Shown: positions 7,217 to 17,192 of the stretch, one piece after another
Numbering within the stretch: the first letter of the stretch is position 1
How the letters are laid out: the number at the start of each line of letters is the position of its first letter
NCBI GenBank assembly: GCA_001899065.1
Contig: MKUZ01000016.1
Span: 1-64,000 of the forward strand
DNA: 64,000 nt
Source: Devosia sp. 66-22
Lineage (GTDB): Bacteria; Pseudomonadota; Alphaproteobacteria; Rhizobiales; Devosiaceae
Direction of reading: 5' to 3'
Translations under genes and position numbers: made by a program
The notes under the pieces: generated by a model
Database searches by the model: none
Seen by the model: the letters and a program-made list of their open reading frames with translations, nothing else
Told to the model about the DNA's origin: nothing

Positions 7217-10200
7217 TCAACCCCCGGGCGTCCGCAAATCCAGCGTCAACGGGAACTCCCCCGCTACGTCCTCGGGCGGCGGCACAAACCCGCCCGGCGT
7301 GTGCCCGTCCCCGACGAACCGCGCGAGCCGCCGCGCTTCGGCCTCGTTGCCGTTCACCGGGAACGTCTCGTAGTTGCGGCCGCCGGGATGCGCCGTGTGA
7401 TAGACGCAGCCGCCGATCGAGCGTTTCGTCCAGGTGTCGTAGACGTCGAAGGTCAGCGGCGAGTTGGCCGGCAGCATGGGGTGCAGGCCGCTTGCGGGCT
7501 GCCACGCCTTGAAGCGGACACCGGCCACCGACACGGCGGCCATTCCGGTGCGCGTCAGCGGCACCCGGCGCCGGTTGGCGGTCACGATGTAGCGCTCGGG
7601 GTCGGGGCCCTCGAGCTTCACCTGCAGCCGCTCGACCGAGCTGTCGACGAAGCGCACAGTGCCGCCCAGCGCACCCGTCTCGCCCATCACGTGCCACGGC
7701 TCGAGCGCCTGGTTGAGCGTCAGCCGCATGCCCTCATATTCGGCCTCGCCGCAGAACGGGAAGCGGAACTCGAGCTGCGCCGCGAACCACTCGGGTTCGA
7801 GATTGAAGCCATGTGCCTTGAGGTCGGCAAGCACCTCGAGGAAGTCCGCCCACACGAAATGGGGCAACATGAAGCGGTCGTGCAGCGTCGTGCCCCAGCG
7901 CACGAACTTGCCGTCGAGCGGCGACGTCCAGAAGCGGGCGATCAGGGCCCGCACCAGGACCTGCTGTGCGAGGTTCATGGGTGCGTTGGGCGGCATCTCG
8001 AAGCCGCGGAATTCGACCAGACCCAGCCGTCCCGTCGGGCCGTCCGGCGAATAGAGCTTGTCGATGCAGATCTCGCTGCGATGCGTGTTGCCGGTGACGT
8101 CGACCAGCAGGTTGCGGAACAGCCGGTCCACCAGCCAGGGCAGGGGCGCGTTGCCCATCCCAGGTGCCGGCACCTGGCGCAGCGCGATCTCGAGTTCATA
8201 GAGCGCATCGTGCCGTGCTTCATCGATGCGCGGCGCCTGCGAGGTCGGACCGATGAACAGACCTGAGAACAGGTAGCTCAGCGACGGGTGATGCTGCCAG
8301 TGCAGCACCAGCGACTTCAGCAGATCGGGGCGCCTGAGGAACGGCGAGTCCGACGGCGTCGCGCCGCCGATCACCACATGGTTGCCGCCGCCGGTGCCGA
8401 CATGCCGGCCGTCGATCATGAACTTGTCGGCGCCAAGACGGCTCTGCCGCGCCTCCTCGTAGATGATCTCCGTTGTTGCCACGGCCTCGTCCCAGCTTGC
8501 GGCGGGGTGGATGTTGACCTCGATCACGCCGGGGTCCGGCGCCACGCGGATCACGTTGAGCCGCGGGTCGAAGGGCGGTGGATAGCCCTCGATCTGCACC
8601 GGCAGCCCGACGTCCTTGGCTGCGGCTTCGGCGGCCGCCACCAGTTCAAGGTAGTCCTCGAGCGTCGAAACCGGCGGCAGGAACACGCTCAAGTGCCCCT
8701 CGCGCTCCTCCACCGTGATCGCGGTGCGCACCGTGGAGTCGATCTCGTCGAGCACCTGCTCGTTGATCTGCTGCGTCTCGGCGGCATCGGCCTTGAAGCC
8801 CGTCGTCTGCTGGATGCGGTCGGGCAGGGTGCCGGCAGGCAGCAACTCGCCAACCGGCTGCAGGGGATCCGCGGGCACGACGTGCGGATAGCTCGTCGCA
8901 TTGACGAAGCGCAGCGAATTGAGCGGCAGGCGGTAGCCCATGGCGCTGTCGCCGGCCGTGAGGAACAGCTTGCCGCGCCGCGTCCGCCACTTCTCGGTGA
9001 TCCAGCGGCGGCCGGAGGCGAGGGCGTTCCAGCGCTGCACCGGCAGCACATAGCCCGTCGGCGTCGTCAGGCCGCGCTCGAATACCTTGGCCATGCGCGC
9101 CCGCGCTTCGGCGTCGCGCAGCTCGTTGTTGGTCGGGTCGACATTGTCGGGTAGCCGCGCTTCCTTCAGCACCCAGTCGCCGGGGTCTTCGTAGGCCGGC
9201 GCCATCGTGTCGCCAGCGAGCCCCAGATTGCCGGCGATGGCGGTCAGCAGTCTCTCGGCGTCGCCGGGCCGGATCGCCGAGCGCTCGCCTTCCTGTGCCA
9301 CCAGCGACTGGTCCTGCCACACCGGCTGGCCGTCGCGCCGCCAGTAGAGCGAAAACGTCCAGCGCGGCAGCGTCTCGCCCGGATACCACTTGCCCTGTCC
9401 GTAATGAATGAAGCCGCCGGGCGCGAATCTGTCGCGCAGTCGGCGGATCAGCGCATCCGCCTTGTGCCGCTTGGTCGGGCCGACGGCGTCGGTGTTCCAC
9501 TCGCCGCTCTCGAAATCGTCGATCGACACGAAGGTTGGCTCGCCGCCCATTGTCAATCGAACGTCGTTTTGCTTCAGCACGGCGTCGACCTGGTGACCGA
9601 AGTCATTGAGCCGCGCCCAGCTCTCGTCCGAGAACGGCTTGGTGATACGCGGATGCTCCGCCATGCGCGTCACCTTCATGTCGAAGGCGAAGTCGGTATG
9701 GACCTGGCCGGTCGCCGAGAAGGCGCCCGAGATCGGCGCGGCATTGCGGTAGTGCGGTGTCGCCGCCAGCGGGATGTGGCTTTCCCCTGTCAGCAGGCCC
9801 GATGTCGGATCGAGCCCGATCCAGCCGGCACCGGGGATATAGACCTCGCACCAGGCATGCAGGTCGGTGAAGTCATGGTCGGTGCCGGGCGGCCCGTCGA
9901 GCGACACCAGGTCGGGTTTGAGCTGGATCAGGTAGCCGGACACAAAGCGCGCCGCGAGGCCGAAATGTCGCAAACTCTCGACCAGAAGCCAGCCGGAATC
10001 CCTGCAACTTCCTACCGACTTTTCGAGGATCTCTTCGGGCTCGTACACACCCGACTCCAGCCGGACGATGTAGCCGACACGGTTTTGCAGATAGCTATTG
10101 AGTTCGGTGACGAACGTCACCGTGTTGCGCGGTGTCTTGTCGAAGCCCGCGAGGAACTGGGTGAGAAGCGGCCCGGCCGGCTGGGGTTTCATGTAGATCG

Positions 10201-10543
10201 ACAGGTCATCCCGCAGCGTCTCGGGATAGCTGAACGGCCAGGTCTCGGCCTCTTCCTCCACGAAGAAGTCGAACGGGTTGTAGACCGTCATGTCGGCGAC
10301 GAGGTCGACCTCGATCTTGAGCTCGCGCACCGGCTCCGGAAACACGTGCCGGCTCAGCCAGTTACCGTAGGGATCCTGCTGCAGATTGACGAAATGGGGC
10401 GTCGGCGAGACCTTGAGCGAGTGGCTCAACACTTTGGTCTTGGAGTGCGGCGCCGGCTTCAGCCGGATGATCTGCGGGGCCAGGAGCACGGGCCGGTCAT
10501 AGGTGTAGTGGGTGAGGTGATAGATCGCGGCTTTGATGGACAA
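7217..10543 (-). CDS. Large transglutaminase / DUF2126 protein
   Basis: An 1108-residue two-part protein: an N-terminal transglutaminase module (about 1-290; C180 in SVGSCRDS, H229 in DLHAWCE, D245 in GLDPTSG) followed by the long DUF2126 region (COG4196, about 300-1108), which resembles a peptide-ligase-like domain. It starts with TTG at 10543 (AGGG upstream); no ATG precedes the conserved N-terminus. It belongs functionally with the ATP-grasp/alpha-E and small transglutaminase genes that follow, although the MazEF pair is inserted between them. Probable cytoplasmic peptide-modifying enzyme; substrate unknown. Confidence 0.9.
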   Translation of the reverse strand: MSIKAAIYHLTHYTYDRPVLLAPQIIRLKPAPHSKTKVLSHSLKVSPTPHFVNLQQDPYGNWLSRHVFPEPVRELKIEVDLVADMTVYNPFDFFVEEEAETWPFSYPETLRDDLSIYMKPQPAGPLLTQFLAGFDKTPRNTVTFVTELNSYLQNRVGYIVRLESGVYEPEEILEKSVGSCRDSGWLLVESLRHFGLAARFVSGYLIQLKPDLVSLDGPPGTDHDFTDLHAWCEVYIPGAGWIGLDPTSGLLTGESHIPLAATPHYRNAAPISGAFSATGQVHTDFAFDMKVTRMAEHPRITKPFSDESWARLNDFGHQVDAVLKQNDVRLTMGGEPTFVSIDDFESGEWNTDAVGPTKRHKADALIRRLRDRFAPGGFIHYGQGKWYPGETLPRWTFSLYWRRDGQPVWQDQSLVAQEGERSAIRPGDAERLLTAIAGNLGLAGDTMAPAYEDPGDWVLKEARLPDNVDPTNNELRDAEARARMAKVFERGLTTPTGYVLPVQRWNALASGRRWITEKWRTRRGKLFLTAGDSAMGYRLPLNSLRFVNATSYPHVVPADPLQPVGELLPAGTLPDRIQQTTGFKADAAETQQINEQVLDEIDSTVRTAITVEEREGHLSVFLPPVSTLEDYLELVAAAEAAAKDVGLPVQIEGYPPPFDPRLNVIRVAPDPGVIEVNIHPAASWDEAVATTEIIYEEARQSRLGADKFMIDGRHVGTGGGNHVVIGGATPSDSPFLRRPDLLKSLVLHWQHHPSLSYLFSGLFIGPTSQAPRIDEARHDALYELEIALRQVPAPGMGNAPLPWLVDRLFRNLLVDVTGNTHRSEICIDKLYSPDGPTGRLGLVEFRGFEMPPNAPMNLAQQVLVRALIARFWTSPLDGKFVRWGTTLHDRFMLPHFVWADFLEVLADLKAHGFNLEPEWFAAQLEFRFPFCGEAEYEGMRLTLNQALEPWHVMGETGALGGTVRFVDSSVERLQVKLEGPDPERYIVTANRRRVPLTRTGMAAVSVAGVRFKAWQPASGLHPMLPANSPLTFDVYDTWTKRSIGGCVYHTAHPGGRNYETFPVNGNEAEARRLARFVGDGHTPGGFVPPPEDVAGEFPLTLDLRTPGG

Positions 10544-10653
10544 AGTCGTCGTTACCCTGAGTTCGCCAAGCCGCTTCCCGGACCGGAGCTTAGCCGAGCC
10601 AGGCGCCGCCCGTCGAGGCTTCCAAATGTGTGCCGCCAGTGCATTATCTGCGC

Positions 10654-11565
10654 ATGGCCTTCACCCTCCGGCAGCTCCAGTACTTCATCGCGGTCGCCGA
10701 GGAGGGAACCGTTTCAGGCGCTGCGCAGAGCCTGTCGATCAGCCAGTCCGCCGTCACCGAGGCCATCAAGGAGCTCGAATCCGACCTTGGCGTGGCGCTG
10801 TTCGAGCGCCATCGGCGCGGCCTCACCATCACCCACAAGGGCCACCAGTTCTACCGCCACGCCAACCGCATCCTCGCCGACGTGCAGGATGCCCGGCGTT
10901 CGTTTCTGGGCGAGGACGCGGCCGCCCCGCCCAGTCATCTGTCGCTCGGCGTCACCTCGCTGGTGGCGGGCTATGTCTTGTCCGACCTGCTCGCGCGCTT
11001 CCGGCGCGCCTACCCGGGGGTCGACGTGTCGGCGATCGAGGACAATGGCGACTATCTCGAGCATCTGCTGATCGGCGGAGAGCTCGACGTGGCGGTGATG
11101 GTCATCTCCAATCTCCGCGACCGCAATGCGCTGCAGGCCGAGATCTTCGAGACATCGCCCTATCGCTTGTGGCTGCCGCTCGGGCACAAGCTCGCCGCCG
11201 CCGACAGCATCGCGCTCGAGGACATCGCCAGCGAGCCGCTCATCATGCTGACGGTCGACGAGACCGAGGAGAATACCGGCAAGCTGCTGTCGGCCCTCGG
11301 CGCCAAGCCGCATGTCGCCTTCCGCACGCGGTCGGTCGAGGCGGTGCGCAGCCTCGTGGCCACGGGCGCCGGGATCGCGTTGCTGCCTGACCTCGTCTAC
11401 CGCCCGTGGTCGCTCGAAGGCGACCGCATCGAGAGCCGCGACATTTCGGGGGCGCTGCCGGTGGTGCAGGTGGGCATGGTCTGGCGCCGCGGCTCGTCCC
11501 TGCCGCAGTCGGCCCGCGACTTCATCGGCATCGCACAGGCACAACTCGCGGCGCGGCAGCGCTAG
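10654..11565 (+). CDS. LysR family transcriptional regulator
   Basis: A 303-residue LysR protein: helix-turn-helix at residues 1-60 ([21 protein letters not shown]) and a periplasmic-binding-protein-like effector domain from about 90. The ATG at 10654 was preferred to a GTG eight codons upstream because LysR proteins start close to the RQLQYF motif. It lies 128 bases upstream of the putrescine-type ABC operon on the same strand and is a good candidate to control it, though LysR regulators more often face their target. Confidence 0.9.
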   Translation: MAFTLRQLQYFIAVAEEGTVSGAAQSLSISQSAVTEAIKELESDLGVALFERHRRGLTITHKGHQFYRHANRILADVQDARRSFLGEDAAAPPSHLSLGVTSLVAGYVLSDLLARFRRAYPGVDVSAIEDNGDYLEHLLIGGELDVAVMVISNLRDRNALQAEIFETSPYRLWLPLGHKLAAADSIALEDIASEPLIMLTVDETEENTGKLLSALGAKPHVAFRTRSVEAVRSLVATGAGIALLPDLVYRPWSLEGDRIESRDISGALPVVQVGMVWRRGSSLPQSARDFIGIAQAQLAARQR

Positions 11566-11693
11566 AGCTATCGGTTTTCCCGATATTTTCCATCGCCCGA
11601 ATGAATTTGCGAATGTTAACCAGCGGGATACCGTCCCCATCCGAGGGAGTGCCGCGGCGCGACAGCCCGGCTCCCGGGCAGGGAGAAATCACC

Positions 11694-12851
11694 ATGAAAT
11701 CTTTTCTGAGGACATGCACCGCCCTCGCGCTGGTCGCCAGTTTCGGCGGTCAGGTGACGGCGCAGGAGATGCTGCAATCGCTGGGGGCGGGCGAAGGCGA
11801 AGTGTCGATCATCGCCTGGGCCGGCTATATCGAGCGCGGTGAAACCGACCCCAAGTTTGACTGGGTGACGAAGTTCGAAGCCGACACGGGCTGCAAGGTG
11901 TCGGTCAAGACGGCGGCCACTTCCGATGAAATGGTCGCGCTCATGAACGAGGGCGGCTTCGACCTCGTCACGGCGTCGGGCGACGCGTCGCTGCGGCTCG
12001 TTGCCGGCAAACGCGTGCAGCCGATCAACATCTCGCTGATCCCGAACTGGTCGACTATCGACGAGCGCATGCAGAACTCGCCCTGGCATACGGTGGACGG
12101 GGTGCACTATGGGACGCCTTTCGTGTGGGGCGCCAACGTCCTCATGTACAACACCGACGCTTTCGGCGGCACCGCGCCGGATAGCTGGAACGTCGTTTTC
12201 GAAGAGATGACGCTGGCCGACGGCCAGTCCAACAAAGGGCGCGTGCAAGCCTATGATGGTCCGATCTACGTCGCGGACGCTGCCCTCTACCTGATGTATC
12301 ACAACCCCGAGCTGGGCATCAAAGACCCCTATGCCCTGAACGAGGATCAGTACAAGGCGGCCCTCGATCTGCTGCGCGTGCAGCGCACGCTTATCGGTCG
12401 CTACTGGCATGACGCGTTCGTACAGATCGACGACTTCAAGAACGAAGGCATGGTCGCCTCCGGTTCGTGGCCGATCATGGTCAATCTCCTCAAGGCCGAC
12501 AGCGCACCGATTGCGTCTGTCTTCCCCAAGGAGGGCGTCACCGGCTGGGCTGACACCACGATGCTTCATGCCGACAGCGAGCACCCCAACTGCGCCTACA
12601 TGTGGATGAACCACTCGCTTGAAAACTACGTCCAGGCCGGCGTGTCGGCATGGTTCGGTACCGTTCCGTCGGTCCCCGCGGCGTGCGAGGGCAGCGATCT
12701 GCTCGGCGCCGATGGCTGCAAGGTCAATGGCAGCGAGGACTTCGACAAGATTCGGTTCTGGCGCACGCCAACCGCCAAGTGTGAGCAGGGCGAATGCGTG
12801 CCCTACTATCGCTGGGTTTCCGACTATGTCGGCGTGATCGGCGGACGCTGA
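11694..12851 (+). CDS. Putrescine/spermidine-type ABC substrate-binding protein
   Basis: A 385-residue periplasmic solute-binding protein with a cleavable signal peptide (MKSFLRTCTALALVASFGG, cut near VTAQ). The mature start, with IIAWAGYIERGETDP, is like PotD/PotF-family proteins. GGGAGAAATC precedes the ATG. It is followed by ATPase and two permease genes and then an aminobutyraldehyde dehydrogenase, which points to putrescine or a related polyamine as substrate. Substrate assignment is inference from context. Confidence 0.85.
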   Translation: MKSFLRTCTALALVASFGGQVTAQEMLQSLGAGEGEVSIIAWAGYIERGETDPKFDWVTKFEADTGCKVSVKTAATSDEMVALMNEGGFDLVTASGDASLRLVAGKRVQPINISLIPNWSTIDERMQNSPWHTVDGVHYGTPFVWGANVLMYNTDAFGGTAPDSWNVVFEEMTLADGQSNKGRVQAYDGPIYVADAALYLMYHNPELGIKDPYALNEDQYKAALDLLRVQRTLIGRYWHDAFVQIDDFKNEGMVASGSWPIMVNLLKADSAPIASVFPKEGVTGWADTTMLHADSEHPNCAYMWMNHSLENYVQAGVSAWFGTVPSVPAACEGSDLLGADGCKVNGSEDFDKIRFWRTPTAKCEQGECVPYYRWVSDYVGVIGGR

Positions 12852-12865
12852 TCGCCCTGATTGCC

Positions 12866-12893
12866 GGAGGCGCGGGCTTGCGCTCGCGCCTCC
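12866..12893 (+). other. Intercistronic hairpin after the binding-protein gene
   Basis: A perfect 9-bp inverted repeat (GGAGGCGCG / CGCGCCTCC) with a ten-base loop and no T-run. It lies between the substrate-binding-protein gene and the transporter genes. Such hairpins often protect the upstream mRNA or attenuate read-through so that binding protein is made in excess. Confidence 0.55.
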
Positions 12894-12940
12894 TATCTCG
12901 TCCACTGCGTCGCTGCAGGGTAATGTGAGGGCAGCAACTC

Positions 12941-13942
12941 GTGACGTCGGCGGTTAGCCTCCAGAAAGTCTCGCGCCACTTTGGACTTGTCCGTGCCATG
13001 GACGAGGTCGATCTCGATGTCGCGCCGGGCGAGTTCTTCGCCATGCTCGGGCCCTCGGGCTCGGGCAAGACGACATGCCTGCGGCTCATCGCCGGCTTCG
13101 AGCAGCCGACCTCGGGGCGCATCCAGATCTTCGGCGACGCCGTCGAGGGCATCCCGCCCTACCGGCGCAACGTCAACACGGTGTTCCAGGACTACGCGCT
13201 CTTCCCGCACATGAATGTGCGGGACAATGTCGCCTTCTCGCTGATGCTCAAGAAGTTGCCCAAAGTCCTCCGCATCAAGGCGGCCGAGGAAGCGCTTGAG
13301 CTGGTGCGACTTGGCGGTTATGGCGACCGCCGACCGGGCCAGCTTTCGGGCGGCCAGCGCCAGCGCGTCGCGCTCGCCCGCGCCATCGTCAACAAGCCCA
13401 AGGTGCTGCTGCTCGATGAGCCGCTGGGGGCGCTCGACCTCAAGCTGCGCGAGTCGATGCAGGAAGAGCTGAAGGCCCTGCAGAAGACTCTCGGCATCAC
13501 TTTCATCTTCGTCACGCACGACCAGGGCGAGGCGCTGTCGATGGCCGACCGGGTCGCCGTGTTCAACGAGGGCCGGGTGCAGCAGATCGGCACGCCCGAG
13601 GAAATCTACAAGCGCCCGCAGTCGCGCTTCGTGGCCGACTTCGTCGGCTCCTCCAACGTGCTCGATCCCGAGTTCGTCTACTGGATCGTGGGTGAAAAGC
13701 GCTGGGCGAGCCTGCGGCCCGAAGCGATCCACGTGATGGCCGCCGGGCAGTCGGCATCGCGTATGACGGGCACGATCATCTCCAAGAGCTATCTCGGCCC
13801 GGTCATCCGCCTGATGATCGACCTCAACGGCACAAAGCTGCACGCGTCGGTACCCTCTAACGACGCGGTGCCTGCCGAGGGCGAGAAGGTCACGCTCGGC
13901 TTCGCCAAGGACGCGCTGCATCTGATGGAGGCGACGTCGTGA
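12941..13942 (+). CDS. Polyamine-type ABC transporter ATP-binding protein
   Basis: A 333-residue PotA-like ATPase: Walker A GPSGSGKTT (37-45), signature LSGGQ (135-139), Walker B LLLDEP (156-161), then a C-terminal TOBE-type regulatory domain. The start is GTG at 12941 with GAGG upstream. Its last four bases overlap the next permease gene (GTGA), so translation is coupled. It energises uptake of the ligand carried by the protein encoded just upstream. Confidence 0.93.
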   Translation: MTSAVSLQKVSRHFGLVRAMDEVDLDVAPGEFFAMLGPSGSGKTTCLRLIAGFEQPTSGRIQIFGDAVEGIPPYRRNVNTVFQDYALFPHMNVRDNVAFSLMLKKLPKVLRIKAAEEALELVRLGGYGDRRPGQLSGGQRQRVALARAIVNKPKVLLLDEPLGALDLKLRESMQEELKALQKTLGITFIFVTHDQGEALSMADRVAVFNEGRVQQIGTPEEIYKRPQSRFVADFVGSSNVLDPEFVYWIVGEKRWASLRPEAIHVMAAGQSASRMTGTIISKSYLGPVIRLMIDLNGTKLHASVPSNDAVPAEGEKVTLGFAKDALHLMEATS

Positions 13943-14892
13943 CGGCGCTCGCCGAAGCTGGTGCGATCCTGCCCAGCCGAGGCGGGATCGTCGGCGCGCT
14001 GTCCGATCTGTTCTGGCGGCGCCCGAAGCTCCTCGTCTTCCTCATGGTGCTGCCGGCGCTGTTGTGGCTCGGCATCGTGTATGTCGGCTCGCTCTTTGCG
14101 CTGCTGCTGCAAAGCTTCTTCTACATCGACGATTTCTCGGGCCTCATCGTCCACGAGTTTTCGCTACGCACCTATGCCGAACTGTTTCGCGCGCAGAACC
14201 TCGACATCATCATCCGGACCGTCAGCATGGCGGCGGTGGTCACCGTCGCCTCGGCCATCGTTGCCTTTCCCGTCGCCTACTGGGCGGCACGTTACGCCCG
14301 GGGGCCGTGGAAGGCGGTGTTCTACCTCGGCATCATGCTGCCGCTGTGGGCCAGCTATCTCGTCAAGGTCTATGCGTGGAAGCTGATCCTCGCCAAGGAG
14401 GGCATCCTCAACTGGCTGTTCGAGCAGCTCCACATCACCTTCCTTCTCGACTGGTGGCTCAGCCTCCCGCTCATCGGCGGCAACTCGCTCTCGATCAGCT
14501 ACACCGGGACGTTCCTCGTCTTCCTCTATGTGTGGATGCCCTACATGATCCTGCCTATCCAGGCGGCGATCGAACGTGTGCCGACCAACCTGCTCGATGC
14601 GTCCGCCGATCTGGGCGCGACGCCGCGGCAGACCTTCTGGAAGGTGATCTTTCCGCTGGCGCTGCCGGGCATCATCGCCGGCTCGATCTTCACGTTCTCG
14701 CTGACGCTGGGCGACTACATCATCCCGCAGATCGTGGGGAACTCGCAGTTCTTCATTGGCCAGGCCGTGTACTCGCATCAGGGAACTGCGGGCAACATCC
14801 CGCTGGCGGCGGCCTTCACCGTCGTCCCCATTGTCATCATGGTGCTGTATCTGTGGGGCGCCAAACGGGCGGGAGCGTTCGATGCGCTCTAG
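13939..14892 (+). CDS. Polyamine-type ABC permease (PotB-like)
   Basis: A 317-residue inner-membrane permease with about six transmembrane segments. The cytoplasmic coupling loop near residue 215 reads LLDASADLGATPRQTFWKV, the EAA-type motif that docks on the ATPase. GTG start at 13939 overlaps the ATPase stop. It overlaps the next permease gene by 11 bases. Confidence 0.92.
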   Translation: MTALAEAGAILPSRGGIVGALSDLFWRRPKLLVFLMVLPALLWLGIVYVGSLFALLLQSFFYIDDFSGLIVHEFSLRTYAELFRAQNLDIIIRTVSMAAVVTVASAIVAFPVAYWAARYARGPWKAVFYLGIMLPLWASYLVKVYAWKLILAKEGILNWLFEQLHITFLLDWWLSLPLIGGNSLSISYTGTFLVFLYVWMPYMILPIQAAIERVPTNLLDASADLGATPRQTFWKVIFPLALPGIIAGSIFTFSLTLGDYIIPQIVGNSQFFIGQAVYSHQGTAGNIPLAAAFTVVPIVIMVLYLWGAKRAGAFDAL

Positions 14893-15697
14893 CGAACCGC
14901 GCGCACCGCTGGGCCTTGCCTTCGCCGCGACGGCGGGGCTGCTGTTCATGCTGCTGCCGCTGGCGCTGATCTTTCTCTACGCCTTCTCCACCGAGGAGCG
15001 CACTTATCAGTGGCCACCGCCGGGGCTGACGCTCAAGTGGTTCGCGGTCACCTGGGGTCGGGTCGACGTCTGGCAGGCACTGACACTGTCGGTGCAGGTC
15101 GCGAGCATCTCCACGTTGCTCGCGCTGATCCTTGGAACACTCTGCGCCGCCGCGGTGTCGGGCACGAAGTTCTTCGGCCGGGAGACGATCTCGCTTCTCG
15201 TCATCCTGCCCATCGCGCTGCCGGGCATTATCACCGGCATCTCTCTGCGTTCGGCCTTCAACCTGATGGAAATCCCGTTCAGCTTCTGGACCATCATCCT
15301 GGGCCACGCGACGTTCTGCATCGTTGTCGTCTACAACAACGCCGTCGCGCGCTTCCGCCGCCTCCACGGCTCGATGGTCGAGGCGGCGATGGATCTCGGG
15401 GCCAACAGCTTCCAGACCTTCCGCCACGTCATTCTGCCCAATCTGGGCACGGCGCTGCTCGCCGGCGGCATGCTCGCCTTCGCGCTCAGCTTCGACGAAG
15501 TCATCGTCACCACCTTCACCGCCGGCCAGCAGCAGACGCTGCCGATCTGGATGCTCGAGGAACTCGTGCGCCCGCGCCAGCGTCCTGTCACCAATGTCGT
15601 CGCCATGGTTGTGGTCGTCGTCACTTTCCTTCCCATCCTCGCCGCGTTCTACCTGTCGCGTGGCGGCGAGCAGACCGTCAGCGGGATGGGGAAATGA
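14882..15697 (+). CDS. Polyamine-type ABC permease (PotC-like)
   Basis: A 271-residue second permease with about six transmembrane segments and an EAA loop (MVEAAMDLGANSFQTFRHV). The ATG at 14882 was taken because it begins just inside the end of the previous permease gene and precedes the first membrane segment; a longer frame upstream is not coding. It completes a standard four-part PotABCD-type importer. Confidence 0.92.
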   Translation: MRSSEPRAPLGLAFAATAGLLFMLLPLALIFLYAFSTEERTYQWPPPGLTLKWFAVTWGRVDVWQALTLSVQVASISTLLALILGTLCAAAVSGTKFFGRETISLLVILPIALPGIITGISLRSAFNLMEIPFSFWTIILGHATFCIVVVYNNAVARFRRLHGSMVEAAMDLGANSFQTFRHVILPNLGTALLAGGMLAFALSFDEVIVTTFTAGQQQTLPIWMLEELVRPRQRPVTNVVAMVVVVVTFLPILAAFYLSRGGEQTVSGMGK

Positions 15698-15719
15698 GAA
15701 CAGCAGTTAGGAGGACCTG

Positions 15720-17147
15720 ATGGATACTGAGATGCTGATCGGCTCGCGCTTCGAGGCGGGCACCGAAACGCCCGAGCAGGTTCTCAATCCGCGGACGGGC
15801 AAGCTCATCGAGGCTATCCTCGAGGCCTCCGCCGGCCAGATCGATGCCGCCGTCGCCGCCGCGGAGAAGGCATTCTCCACCTGGTCGCGGACCACGCCCG
15901 GCCAGCGCTCGGGCTATCTGTTGAGGATCGCCGCCGCCATCGAGGCGGATGCGCAGGGCTTTGCGACGCTCGAGGCGCTCAACTGCGGCAAGCCGATCAA
16001 CGCCGTGCTCAATGACGAGATTCCTGCCATCGTCGATTGCTGGCGCTTCTTTGCCGGCGCCGTCCGCAACATGTCGGCGACGGTGGCGGGCGAATACCTG
16101 CCGGGCCACACCTCGATGATCCGGCGCGATCCCATCGGTATCGTCGGTTCCATCGCGCCGTGGAACTATCCGCTGATGATGATGGCCTGGAAGCTCGCCC
16201 CGGCCATCGCCGGCGGCAACACCGTCGTCTTCAAGCCCTCCGAGCAGACGCCGCTCACCGCGCTCAAACTCGCGAAGGTCATGGCCGATATCCTGCCCGA
16301 GGGCGTTGTCAACGTCATCCTCGGGCGGGGTGGTTCGGTGGGCAATACGCTCATCAATCATCCCAGGATCAACATGATCTCGATCACCGGCGACGTGTCG
16401 ACCGGCAAGAAGGTGCTCGAGGCGGCGGCGAAGTCGGTCAAGCGGACCCACCTCGAACTCGGCGGCAAGGCACCGGTGATCGTCTATGACGACGCCGACC
16501 TCGATGCAGTGGTCAACGGCCTCAAGGCGTTCGGCTACTACAATGCCGGGCAGGACTGCACCGCCGCATGCCGCATCTATGCGGGCCCGAAAATCCACGA
16601 CAATCTCGTCGCCGACCTCAGTGCTGCCGTCTCGTCCATCAAGTACAACCAGCAGGACGACACCCAGAACGAGATCGGTCCGCTGATCAGCAAGCGGCAG
16701 CGCGATCGCGTCGCGAGCTTTGTCGAGCGCGCCGCCGAGTTGCCGCACATCAAGATTACGACGGGCGGCCACAATGCCGGGGCCGACGGCTTCTACTACG
16801 AGCCGACGGTCGTCGCGGGCGCGCTGCAATCGGACGAGATCGTGCGCCGCGAGGTGTTCGGTCCCGTCGTGTCCGTCACGCGTTTCACCGAGCCGGAAGA
16901 CGCCATCGCCTGGGCCAACGATTCCGATTACGGTCTCGCTTCATCGGTGTGGACGAAGGACGTCAGCAGGGCCATGCAGACCGCCGCGCGCCTCCAGTAT
17001 GGCTGTACCTGGATCAACACGCATTTCATGCTGGTCAACGAGATGCCGCATGGCGGCCTCAAGCAGTCGGGCTATGGCAAGGACATGTCGGTTTATGCGT
17101 TGGAGGATTACACCGCCGTCCGGCACGTGATGATCAATCACGGCTAG
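15720..17147 (+). CDS. patD: Gamma-aminobutyraldehyde dehydrogenase
   Basis: A 475-residue NAD(P)-dependent aldehyde dehydrogenase. Visible: the PWNYPLMM cofactor region (148-155), catalytic E246 (LELGGKAP) and nucleophile C280 (GQDCTAAC). Length and details match the 4-aminobutyraldehyde dehydrogenases (YdcW/PatD) that oxidise the aldehyde made from putrescine to GABA. It lies 22 bases after the polyamine permease with an AGGAGG site, so the operon imports and oxidises the same compound family. The transaminase for the first step is not in the window. Confidence 0.85.
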   Translation: MDTEMLIGSRFEAGTETPEQVLNPRTGKLIEAILEASAGQIDAAVAAAEKAFSTWSRTTPGQRSGYLLRIAAAIEADAQGFATLEALNCGKPINAVLNDEIPAIVDCWRFFAGAVRNMSATVAGEYLPGHTSMIRRDPIGIVGSIAPWNYPLMMMAWKLAPAIAGGNTVVFKPSEQTPLTALKLAKVMADILPEGVVNVILGRGGSVGNTLINHPRINMISITGDVSTGKKVLEAAAKSVKRTHLELGGKAPVIVYDDADLDAVVNGLKAFGYYNAGQDCTAACRIYAGPKIHDNLVADLSAAVSSIKYNQQDDTQNEIGPLISKRQRDRVASFVERAAELPHIKITTGGHNAGADGFYYEPTVVAGALQSDEIVRREVFGPVVSVTRFTEPEDAIAWANDSDYGLASSVWTKDVSRAMQTAARLQYGCTWINTHFMLVNEMPHGGLKQSGYGKDMSVYALEDYTAVRHVMINHG

Positions 17148-17192
17148 CCCGCGACCATCCGCTCCAGCACCTGCCGCGTTTCGCTGTCCGCT

